Below, piece after piece: positions 6,891 to 12,983 of a stretch of DNA of 25,488 nucleotides; the first letter of the stretch is position 1; each line of letters opens with the position of its first letter. Origin of the DNA: UBA6165 sp044233745 (GTDB lineage Bacteria; Bacteroidota; Bacteroidia; Flavobacteriales_D; Crocinitomicaceae); contig JBIIJN010000034.1 in the NCBI GenBank assembly GCA_044233745.1, positions 1-25,488 of the forward strand, given 5' to 3'. Position numbers and translations under genes: made by a program. The notes beneath the pieces are model-generated. The model worked only from the letters and a program-made list of their open reading frames with translations. It was not told the DNA's origin and searched no databases.

Positions 6891-7718
6891 ATGGCTAAAA
6901 CAAAAATATTTATCAGCAGTGTGCAGCAAGAGTTTGCTTTAGAAAGGCAGCTGCTTCATGACTATATTTTAGCAGAACCAATGTACTTAAAAGGATACAT
7001 AGAGCGCATGGGTACTGGTACTGGAGACATCATTCGTGTTGCACTTCAAAGCAACTTGAAACAACCAATTTTTGAGCAAAATGATGATTTCAAAACCACA
7101 CTTTTCAGACCGAATCTCGAAATTTTACACCCTCATCACCCCCTAAGTACCCCCCAAGCTCCCCCTAAGTTCCCCCTAAGTTCAATAGAGCTAAAAAATT
7201 TGCTGAAAGCGCTTGATGGAGAGATGAGTAGAAGTGAAATTCAAGAAATTCTTGGGCTCAGAGATACCAAAAATTTTCGTGAAAATCATATAGAACCCGC
7301 TCTAAAAGAAGATGTTATACAAATGAGCCATCCTGAAAACCCCAATCACCCTCAACAAAAATATAGCTTAACAGCGAAAGGACAGTTGGTGTTAAAAAAT
7401 ATCATTGAAGGAAGAAATGAATACCTAAATGAGGGTGTAAATGAGGGTGTAAATGAGGGTGTAAATGAGGGTGTAAATGAGGGTGTAAATGAGGGTGTAA
7501 AAATAAATATTGAGGGTGCAAATGAAAATGTCCTGGCTGAATTGCAACACCTGTATCGTATCATTTCATCTGCCGAAGGTAAAAAAGCAATAGAACTAAA
7601 CGAACTTATCAATAAAAGTTTGGCAACCACTGAGCGTTACTTGAAAATCTTAAGAGAAAATAACTTGATCGAATTCGTAGGCGCTCCGAAAACAGGAGGA
7701 TATTACATCAAAAAATAA
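6891..7718 (+). CDS. Internally deleted DUF4062 / AlbA-RecG-like protein with two winged-helix regions and NEGV repeats
   Basis: The product has 275 residues and is intact as a reading frame. Residues 1-26 (MAKTKIFISSVQQEFALERQ...) match the first strand and helix of DUF4062 domains that begin longer AlbA_2/RecG-like ATP-binding proteins. At about residue 27 the sequence jumps to AEPMYLKGYIERMGTGTGDI, the C-terminal segment of those same proteins. The rest of DUF4062 and the whole AlbA_2 domain, several hundred residues in full-length relatives, are missing. A proline-rich linker follows (residues ~84-98), then a winged-helix-like region (LLKALDGEMSRSEIQEILGL to QQKYSLTAKGQLVL), six NEGV tetrapeptides (residues ~180-203), and a second winged-helix-like region ending NNLIEFVGAPKTGGYYIKK. 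It may still bind DNA, or be a decaying gene that kept its frame. The domain reading rests on my memory of the family. Confidence 0.6.
   Translation: MAKTKIFISSVQQEFALERQLLHDYILAEPMYLKGYIERMGTGTGDIIRVALQSNLKQPIFEQNDDFKTTLFRPNLEILHPHHPLSTPQAPPKFPLSSIELKNLLKALDGEMSRSEIQEILGLRDTKNFRENHIEPALKEDVIQMSHPENPNHPQQKYSLTAKGQLVLKNIIEGRNEYLNEGVNEGVNEGVNEGVNEGVNEGVKINIEGANENVLAELQHLYRIISSAEGKKAIELNELINKSLATTERYLKILRENNLIEFVGAPKTGGYYIKK
7139..7176 (-). other. Predicted G-quadruplex motif (minus strand) / i-motif (plus strand) inside the coding region
   Basis: Four C runs on the plus strand (7139-7143, 7150-7155, 7161-7165, 7172-7176) are separated by 6, 5 and 6 bases, so the minus strand has G5-N6-G6-N5-type spacing that fits the G-quadruplex rule. 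The units also read as four imperfect copies of an ~11-bp CCCCCTAAGTT repeat. They encode the proline-rich linker of the 6891-7718 protein. Confidence 0.65.
7428..7499 (+). repeat. Perfect 12-bp tandem repeat, six copies (AATGAGGGTGTA), encoding NEGV x 6
   Basis: Six identical 12-bp units lie end to end in frame, and a diverged partial unit (GAGGGTGCAAAT) follows at 7513. Because the unit is four codons long, copy-number changes would lengthen or shorten the linker without a frameshift. Confidence 0.95.
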
Positions 7719-7735
7719 AACATGCATATCATATA

Positions 7736-8665
7736 ATGTCCCTCAAACACCTCATAAAAACCAAAGCGCAAGAACTCGGATTTTTCTTCTGTGGTTTCTC
7801 GAAAGCTGAGTTTTTGGAGGATGAAGCGCGCCAACTCGACCAATGGCTCAAATCCAACTATCATGGCAAGATGAGCTACATGGAAAACCATTTCGACAAA
7901 CGACTCGACCCACGCAAGCTTTTCGACGGTGCAAAAACGGTGATTTCATTGGCGCTTAATTATTTCCCAGAACAGGAACTTTTCAACGAAAATCAGCCGA
8001 AAATTTCGAAATATGCCTATGGCGAAGACTACCATTTTGTGATCAAAGACAAACTCAAAGTCTTGCTGGCTCATATTCAGGAAGAAGTGGGTGATATTCA
8101 TGGTCGCGCCTTTGTGGATTCGGCTCCCGTGATGGACAAAGCTTGGGCCAAACGCAGCGGATTGGGCTGGATGGGTAAACATACCAACATCATCACGCGC
8201 TCGCATGGTTCGTTTTTTTTTATTGCAGAACTGATTATCGATTTCGCCATTGAACCCGACGGACCCATTCCCGATTATTGCGGCACCTGCACCGCCTGCA
8301 TTGATGCTTGCCCCACAGATGCCATTGTGCAACCTTATGTTGTAGATGGTTCAAAGTGCATCTCCTACCTCACCATCGAATTGAAAGAAGCCATCATCGA
8401 CCCTGTTTTTAAAGGACAAATGGAAAACTGGGCTTTTGGCTGCGATATTTGCCAAGACGTGTGTCCGTGGAACAGATTCAGCAAAGCCCACAACGAGCCC
8501 CGTTTTGCACCCAAAGCAGCACTCGGCAACTTGAACCAAAAAGATTGGCAAGAAATGACCGATGAAGTGTTTCAAGAACTCTTTAAACGGAGTCCCATCA
8601 AGCGCACGAAGTTGGAGGGCATGAAGCGAAATGTGAGGTTTTTGAGAGAGGGGTCAGCGGAATAA
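7736..8665 (+). CDS. queG: Epoxyqueuosine reductase QueG
   Basis: The protein has 309 residues. QueG reduces epoxyqueuosine to queuosine at the wobble base of GUN-decoding tRNAs, using cobalamin and two [4Fe-4S] clusters in the cytoplasm. The sequence shows the family N-terminus (LGFFFCGFSKAEFLEDEARQLDQWL), the active-site stretch FVDSAPVMDKAWAKRSGLGWMGKHTN, a first ferredoxin-like motif CGTCTACIDACPTDAI, and a second, CDICQDVCPWN. The length matches the shorter form without C-terminal HEAT repeats. The start at 7736 sits 17 bp after the previous stop; an ATG at 7722 is out of frame. It may be read from the upstream gene, as no TAnnTTTG promoter is seen in the gap. It ends 23 bp from the convergent ATPase gene, with no clear terminator between. 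Confidence 0.95.
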   Translation: MSLKHLIKTKAQELGFFFCGFSKAEFLEDEARQLDQWLKSNYHGKMSYMENHFDKRLDPRKLFDGAKTVISLALNYFPEQELFNENQPKISKYAYGEDYHFVIKDKLKVLLAHIQEEVGDIHGRAFVDSAPVMDKAWAKRSGLGWMGKHTNIITRSHGSFFFIAELIIDFAIEPDGPIPDYCGTCTACIDACPTDAIVQPYVVDGSKCISYLTIELKEAIIDPVFKGQMENWAFGCDICQDVCPWNRFSKAHNEPRFAPKAALGNLNQKDWQEMTDEVFQELFKRSPIKRTKLEGMKRNVRFLREGSAE

Positions 8666-8688
8666 TACGAATGCCTTTTCCCAAAACA

Positions 8689-9975
8689 CTACAATGCCAA
8701 TATTTGAGCAACACGTTCTTCAAAATTCCAAGCTTGTACATGAAAAATACCATTTCTTTGTGGAAACGCAACATCATCAAGGGTGACGAGCAGTTTTGGA
8801 AAATTATCTTTAATGCCTTCCAATGCAGAATATTCTCTTTGCAAGGTACTTTCATCACCGAGTAGATATGCGCACTGAACATAAAAGGTATGCCCAGATT
8901 TCTTCGCAACAAAATCAACTTCCTTATTTGGTAAAACGCCTACATAAACCGAAAAATCGAATCTTTTGAGGGACAGATAAACCAAATTTTCGAGTTGATA
9001 ACCAATTCCATAGCCGAAGCCGCTGAATAGATAATTTTTGTAAGCTAAATCGTTGCAGTAATACTTTGAATTACCCGAAATGGTGTCTTTTCCCTTGATG
9101 TCATATCGATCGGCACGATGAATCAAAAAAGTATCTTCAATATAACCAACATAATTGGCAATGGTTTCAAAACTTGTCTTTCTGCCTTTGCTTTTTAGAA
9201 AATTAACGATATTATTGATAGACAATAGATTAGATGCGTTATTAACCAAATAAATAAAGACATCTTCCAACAATTTGGGCTCTTTTATGGCATGACGTTG
9301 AATTACATCTCTCAACAATACCGTATCCTTAACCGAGGCCACGTAATGTCTCTTGGTCTCCTCATTTGGCAGTATAAAAAGCTCAGGCAAACCACCACTT
9401 TGCAAATATTTCAGATAAGACTCTTTTCCTTTGATTTCGCCAGTGTGTCCAAGGTATTCCAAGTAACTGAACGGAAAAATTTCAAAACTTACGTATCTGC
9501 CCGAAAGCAAAGTAGCCAACTCACCGGAGAGCATCTTAGAATTAGACCCGCTGATAAAAATCTCATACTCCGCGGTAAAATCTTGTGCATACGAATTAAC
9601 AAGGCGTTCCCATGCTTCAATATTCTGAATCTCGTCTAGAAACAAGTATATTTTGCCCTTAGGTTTCAATTTCTGTTGATACAGTTTAATCAATTGATTC
9701 AAATCCTGATAGTTCTTCACAAAATCAAACTCAATGAATTCCTTATTTAAATAAAAAATTTGACTTGGATGAACACCAGAATCAATCAAATTATGGGCAA
9801 TTTGACGGAGGAGATAGCTTTTTCCTGTGCGCCGCTGTCCAACCAAAACTTTAACGAGTTTATTACCAACAAAAGATTGAATCGCATCCAAATAATTGAC
9901 GCGTTGGTAACCTCCCTCAAAGGCTTTTCCATCCCAAAAATTGAATCGCTTTAAAGAATCGAAATAATCTTCCAT
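8689..9975 (-). CDS. AAA_14/DUF4143-family ATPase
   Basis: The protein has 428 residues. The N-terminal half is an AAA-type P-loop domain: Walker A VLVGQRRTGKSYLLRQ, Walker B KIYLFLDEIQNIEAWE, a sensor-like strand EIFISGSNSKMLSGELATLLSGRY, and the typical FPFSYLEYL segment. The C-terminal half matches DUF4143: a winged-helix-like region (LLSINNIVNFLKSKGRKTSFETIANYV), then a restriction-endonuclease-like fold with QLENLVYLSLKR, NKEVDFVAKK and YVQCAYLL. The family is common, often in many copies, in Bacteroidota, and its role is not established; several members have been thought of as mobile or defence-like accessory genes. It stands alone on the minus strand with its own promoter. There is no membrane segment, so it should be cytoplasmic. 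Confidence 0.88.
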   Translation of the reverse strand: MEDYFDSLKRFNFWDGKAFEGGYQRVNYLDAIQSFVGNKLVKVLVGQRRTGKSYLLRQIAHNLIDSGVHPSQIFYLNKEFIEFDFVKNYQDLNQLIKLYQQKLKPKGKIYLFLDEIQNIEAWERLVNSYAQDFTAEYEIFISGSNSKMLSGELATLLSGRYVSFEIFPFSYLEYLGHTGEIKGKESYLKYLQSGGLPELFILPNEETKRHYVASVKDTVLLRDVIQRHAIKEPKLLEDVFIYLVNNASNLLSINNIVNFLKSKGRKTSFETIANYVGYIEDTFLIHRADRYDIKGKDTISGNSKYYCNDLAYKNYLFSGFGYGIGYQLENLVYLSLKRFDFSVYVGVLPNKEVDFVAKKSGHTFYVQCAYLLGDESTLQREYSALEGIKDNFPKLLVTLDDVAFPQRNGIFHVQAWNFEERVAQILAL

Positions 9976-9991
9976 AGCTTAATAATTAATA

Positions 9992-9999
9992 CAAAAATA
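9992..9999 (-). promoter_or_regulatory. -7 promoter element (TATTTTTG) for the AAA_14/DUF4143 gene
   Basis: The minus-strand TATTTTTG fits TAnnTTTG and lies 16 bases upstream of the ATG at 9975, in an AT-rich stretch. Confidence 0.5.
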
Positions 10000-10152
10000 C
10001 AAAATATTCAGTTATAGACGAAAATTCTTAATAAATAAACCAATTATTCGGGTAGAAATGATTGATTTATAATTATACAATTGACTAGTCGCAAACGTGC
10101 CACTAAAACGTTGATACACAATTAAAGTCCTGATTTTCAGGAGTTTCTTTAT

Positions 10153-10272
10153 AGATTTCTCCGCGTTTTACGCGTCGAAATGACAGATCACACTAGGGTC
10201 TATCGTCGCGCTTTGCGCGACGACAACCACACAGGAATACTGTCATTTCGACGAACTTGTTCGGAGAAATCT
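10153..10272. repeat. MITE/REP-like inverted-repeat element with nested hairpins
   Basis: The outer arms AGATTTCTCC (10153-10162) and GGAGAAATCT (10263-10272) are perfect complements. The second arm pair, TCGAAATGACAG (10175-10186) and CTGTCATTTCGA (10240-10251), is also perfect over 12 bp. Each end carries its own different small hairpin between these arms (CGCG-TTTTA-CGCG at 10162-10174; CGAAC-TT-GTTCG at 10252-10263). The centre holds a third hairpin with a 9-bp perfect stem and TTT loop (10203-10223). The arm sequence resembles dispersed intergenic repeats I know from Bacteroidota genomes. No transposase is adjacent. Confidence 0.8.
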
Positions 10273-10467
10273 CTTTAAAAGGAACTTTGTGGTATGTTTG
10301 CGTATAGTCAATTAGACAAAGTGAGATGAAGTAACAGGGACGCAGTAGGTTGCGTTCAACTCGTAGCTTCAAACGAAATTCTTTGTGAATTGAATAATAC
10401 GAAAGAAACACCAATTTACGCGGCTTACAGAATAACCCTGGAAAACGAATCCAACACAAAACCACAC

Positions 10468-10475
10468 TATATTTG
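10468..10475 (+). promoter_or_regulatory. -7 promoter element (TATATTTG) for the 10498-11178 gene
   Basis: TATATTTGC matches TAnnTTTG and ends 22 bases before the ATG at 10498, which helps decide that start over the TTG at 10390. Confidence 0.6.
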
Positions 10476-10497
10476 CGTAAATTCTTTTCTCAAAAAC

Positions 10498-11178
10498 ATG
10501 TCAGAAAAACACGGAATTCAAGCGCAATCCGGATTAATCGCAAATTTCGACTTGGATTTAGCCACAATGCTTAAAAATCCAGAAAAAATGAACCAGAGAA
10601 ACACCAATCTTTGCGGCATTTTTTCGGCGTGTAAAGTGATTATCGAAAGAAAACCAGAAGCGTTTAAAGCGTATGCCCTGCACGTCGCATCCGATTTTAT
10701 AAGCAATTCCGATGCTCAGACAAAACAATGGCACCAAGCAACCCAGCTCACATGGTCTGAACTCATTGTGTTTGTGGCACTTCGCAAAAAACTCAATTAT
10801 TTCTTGGGCTACAATCCTGTTAGCGACAAAGGTTTCCATGGATTCACTTGGCCGCAAGACATTAAACGCCTCATGAAGCAATTCAAAATTCCAGTAAAAA
10901 CAAATCTGGTTTGCAATGAGAAAAAAGCGATTCAAAAAATAAGCGCAGCCCTGATGCATGAAAAATCAGTTATTGGGCTCTTCGATTGGCGCTGCTTCAT
11001 CCGAGGCAAACGCAGCGTAAACGAATGGCACTATGTGCAAATCATCTCCATTCGTGAAGTCGAAAAAAATGAGCTTGAAATCCGTTATTGGAATCCAAAT
11101 GGAGGTTGTATCGAAACAAAAGTTCTGAATATAAAGCAATTGCGAAAATCTATGTATTTTTGGTGGTCTTGTGGTTAA
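10498..11178 (+). CDS. Putative cytosolic papain-fold cysteine peptidase-like protein
   Basis: The product has 226 residues from the ATG at 10498, placed just after a TAnnTTTG promoter. I do not recognise a named family. The order and spacing of a papain-type active site can be seen: Gln33 and Cys39 in MNQRNTNLCGIFSACK (spacing of six, as in papain), His178 in NEWHYVQIISI, and Asn199 in IRYWNPNGG. The NxCG-x-x-S form and the strand after the His resemble C39-like or effector-type papain folds more than classical C1 enzymes. There is no signal peptide or membrane segment, so it should act in the cytoplasm. The cytochrome P450 start follows 49 bp after its stop on the same strand, and no terminator or promoter is visible between them, so the two are probably one transcript. 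A transglutaminase-like or acyltransferase role is possible. Confidence 0.6.
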   Translation: MSEKHGIQAQSGLIANFDLDLATMLKNPEKMNQRNTNLCGIFSACKVIIERKPEAFKAYALHVASDFISNSDAQTKQWHQATQLTWSELIVFVALRKKLNYFLGYNPVSDKGFHGFTWPQDIKRLMKQFKIPVKTNLVCNEKKAIQKISAALMHEKSVIGLFDWRCFIRGKRSVNEWHYVQIISIREVEKNELEIRYWNPNGGCIETKVLNIKQLRKSMYFWWSCG

Positions 11179-11227
11179 TTGTCCATTTCTCAACAAACTA
11201 TCACGTCAACGAAAGACAAAAGAGATT

Positions 11228-12586
11228 ATGAAAACGAAAGAAACACAAAAAAATACACCCCCAAAATCCAAAGGTCATTGGCTATTCAGAGACTTGAGGG
11301 AATTGACTAAAAGTCCTTTAAAATATGCAATCAAATATCAAGCAAAATATGGTGACTTGTTTGAGGTTGATAGCCTTTCTCACAAAGTGATGTTTGCCTC
11401 TCACCCAGATATCGCCAAACATCTATTGGTCGATAACAACAAGGCCTATTTCAAAAGTTTCGATTATGAAATACTGAAATTGGTTCTGGGTGAAGGTCTC
11501 ATTTCGTCTGATGGCAATTTTTGGCTCAAACAACGACGACTTGCCCAGCCCGCATTTCACAAAAAAAGACTCGACATGATGTTTGAAATCATGCGTGATG
11601 AAACCGCTCTTTTTTGTGAGCGATTAGACCAATATCAACAAAACGGATCATCTTTCAATATCAACGTTGAACTCACCAAGGTTACCATTGACATTGTGGC
11701 TAAAACACTTTTTGGCACCGAAGTAGACACCTCTATTGTGGTGATTGGCAAACACATCACAGACTTAAACGCCTACATCAGCGCCAAAGTAAACAATCCG
11801 CTTTTGCCGCCTTTGTGGATACCAACAAAACGCAATCTCGCCTTCAAAAAAGCGATGAAAGACCTCAACAACATCATCTATAAAATTATCGACAATCGGC
11901 GCCAAAACCCTGAAGAAAAAGATGACTTGTTGGCCATGTTGATGAATGCCCGCGATGAAGAGACTGGAGAAGGCATGACCGATTTACAATTGAGAGACGA
12001 AATTCTTACGCTGTTTGTGGCCGGCCATGAAACCTCGGCAACTTCCTTGAGTTGGATGCTCATTCTACTCTCAAAGCACCCAGAATGGATGCAAAAATGC
12101 AAACAAGAAATTGATATTGTCATCGGCGATCGACTTCCACAATTAGAAGACATGATGCAAGTGCCAACTTTAAAAAGAGTGATTGAAGAAGCCATGAGAC
12201 TTTACCCACCCGCGTGGATCGTAGGCAGAAAAGCCCTAGAAGACGACCAATTGTTGGGTTATGAAATCAAAAAAGGGACAAATGTGTTTATTTGTGTCTA
12301 TCAAATTCACAGGCATCCTGATTTTTGGGAAAATCCAAACGATTTTGATCCAGATCGCTTTTTGCCCGAACGAAGCGCCAACAGACATAAATATGCTTAT
12401 TTCCCCTTTGGCGGCGGACCAAGAATGTGTATCGGAAACAACTTTGCCATCATGGAAATGACCCTCATTTTAACCATGATGTTGCAACGCTACACACCCA
12501 TCGCCGCGAAAGACCACTTTGAATGGGAGTCGCTTGTTACCCTGCGACCCAAAGGTGAAGTCCCTTTTCGTTTGCTGCCGAAATAA
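11228..12586 (+). CDS. Cytochrome P450
   Basis: The product has 452 residues from the ATG at 11228 (AGAGATT lies just upstream); an in-frame ATG at 11171 would overlap the previous gene by 8 bp and adds a charged, unconserved tail. P450 signatures are complete: the C-helix WLKQRRLAQPAFH (heme propionate contact W-x-x-x-R), the I-helix oxygen-activation motif FVAGHETSATSLSW, the K-helix ExxR in EEAMRLYPPAW, the DPDRFLPER segment, and the heme-binding FPFGGGPRMCIGNNFA with the axial cysteine. No membrane anchor is present, as expected for bacterial class I enzymes. The overall sequence style is like CYP102/fatty-acid-type or CYP120-like bacterial P450s, but the substrate cannot be told. No ferredoxin or reductase gene is nearby. 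Probably co-transcribed with the preceding cysteine peptidase-like gene. Confidence 0.95.
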   Translation: MKTKETQKNTPPKSKGHWLFRDLRELTKSPLKYAIKYQAKYGDLFEVDSLSHKVMFASHPDIAKHLLVDNNKAYFKSFDYEILKLVLGEGLISSDGNFWLKQRRLAQPAFHKKRLDMMFEIMRDETALFCERLDQYQQNGSSFNINVELTKVTIDIVAKTLFGTEVDTSIVVIGKHITDLNAYISAKVNNPLLPPLWIPTKRNLAFKKAMKDLNNIIYKIIDNRRQNPEEKDDLLAMLMNARDEETGEGMTDLQLRDEILTLFVAGHETSATSLSWMLILLSKHPEWMQKCKQEIDIVIGDRLPQLEDMMQVPTLKRVIEEAMRLYPPAWIVGRKALEDDQLLGYEIKKGTNVFICVYQIHRHPDFWENPNDFDPDRFLPERSANRHKYAYFPFGGGPRMCIGNNFAIMEMTLILTMMLQRYTPIAAKDHFEWESLVTLRPKGEVPFRLLPK

Positions 12587-12683
12587 AATAGCTCAGCCTT
12601 CAACTTGGGCTCATTGAATAGTTCTAACCACAAAAACCAATTCCATTTTTTCTCTAATCCCCTCAATTAGAACGAGTTTGGAC

Positions 12684-12727
12684 AAAAAAATAGCGGAGAC
12701 TCAATCAAGAATGATCAAATCTCCGCT
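12684..12727 (-). terminator. Terminator of the tRNA-Arg transcript
   Basis: On the minus strand an 8-bp perfect stem (plus-strand arms AGCGGAGA 12692-12699 and TCTCCGCT 12720-12727) with a 20-base loop is followed by a run of seven T (plus-strand A tract 12684-12690). It begins 4 bases after the tRNA 3' end. Confidence 0.7.
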
Positions 12728-12731
12728 TGGG

Positions 12732-12805
12732 TGACCCCGGAGGGATTCTAACCCCCAGTCGCTGGAGCCGAAATCCAGAGCTTTATACAATTAAGCTACG
12801 GGGCC
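12732..12805 (-). tRNA. tRNA-Arg (anticodon TCG)
   Basis: The 74-base cloverleaf folds fully. The 7-bp acceptor is GGCCCCG/CGGGGTC with one G-U pair. The D stem is GCTT/AAGC with loop AATTGTATA. The anticodon stem is CTGGA/TCCAG with loop TTTCGGC, placing TCG at 34-36 (plus strand 12769-12771). The variable loop has five bases, and the T stem GGGGG/CCCTC has loop TTAGAAT. The discriminator is A, and CCA is not encoded. Two normally fixed bases are changed together: G19 is T and C56 is A. It has a minus-strand promoter and a terminator, so it is probably expressed. Confidence 0.85.
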
Positions 12806-12810
12806 ATATA

Positions 12811-12852
12811 ATCCAATGCTCTATATCCGCCAATGGCGGAAGCTACGGAGCC
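12811..12852 (-). pseudogene. Degenerate copy of the tRNA-Arg 5' half
   Basis: On the minus strand the segment starts GGCTCCGTAGCTT, which equals the 5' start of the intact tRNA apart from one base (GGCCCCGTAGCTT). It continues with a D-arm-like stretch ending ATAGAGC and then ATTGGATT, like the D stem and start of the anticodon arm. There it stops, just 5 bases before the intact tRNA begins. The D-loop position contains a palindrome (TCCGCC-ATT-GGCGGA). Confidence 0.55.
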
Positions 12853-12870
12853 AATTTACTTTTCAGCCCG

Positions 12871-12878
12871 CAAAAATA
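12871..12878 (-). promoter_or_regulatory. -7 promoter element (TATTTTTG) of the tRNA-Arg locus
   Basis: The minus-strand TATTTTTGC fits TAnnTTTG and lies 18 bases upstream of the 5' tRNA fragment and ~65 bases upstream of the intact tRNA. The transcript would therefore contain the fragment first and the tRNA second. Confidence 0.5.
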
Positions 12879-12954
12879 CAATCTTCTCCAATAGCTTTTT
12901 CATGTGTTGCCAAATTTGTCAGGTGCTCTGACTCTTTCCATTTCAACAAATCAC

Positions 12955-12962
12955 TATCTTTG
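12955..12962 (+). promoter_or_regulatory. -7 promoter element (TATCTTTG) for rocD
   Basis: TATCTTTGC is an exact TAnnTTTG match, ending 21 bases before the ATG at 12984. It supports that start and excludes the longer open frame from 12816. Confidence 0.65.
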
Positions 12963-12983
12963 CGGCTCATTTATCGAACATGT

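Larger units (their letters stand above)
9976..10497. other. 522-bp gene-free region with hairpin element and promoter
   Basis: No coding region is supported here. From left to right it holds the minus-strand promoter of the ATPase gene, a small hairpin at 10128-10142 (TCCTGA/TCAGGA with a TTT loop, followed by a T-rich stretch), the nested inverted-repeat element at 10153-10272, and the promoter of the 10498 gene. A TTG-initiated extension from 10390 in the same frame as the next gene is not credible. Confidence 0.7.

Noticed and set aside
7428..7499. Tandem repeat considered as a CRISPR-like array
   Set aside because: Units are 12 bp, directly adjacent with no spacers, and in frame within a gene; no cas genes are present.
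9292..9639. 115-codon plus-strand open frame opposite the AAA_14/DUF4143 ATPase
   Set aside because: The minus-strand frame has all the P-loop and DUF4143 motifs; this is its antisense shadow.
10153..10272. Hairpin element considered as a bidirectional terminator or riboswitch
   Set aside because: The stems are not followed by T runs on either strand, and the outer arms match like transposon ends; the element lies more than 170 bp from the neighbouring gene starts.
10193..10465. 90-codon minus-strand open frame
   Set aside because: It is made up largely of the hairpin element and the leader of the next gene, with no coding character.
10390..10497. TTG-started 36-codon extension of the papain-like protein
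   Set aside because: A TAnnTTTG promoter element lies inside it, just before a good ATG at 10498, and no start signal supports the TTG.
12587..12683. Search for a terminator after the P450 gene
   Set aside because: A GC-containing partial complement around 12590-12615 has mismatches and no T run; nothing else is visible in this ~100 bp.
12816..12983. 56-codon N-terminal extension of ornithine aminotransferase
   Set aside because: It would run through the tRNA fragment and the TATCTTTG promoter, and its sequence is unlike the family N-terminus, which begins cleanly at 12984.
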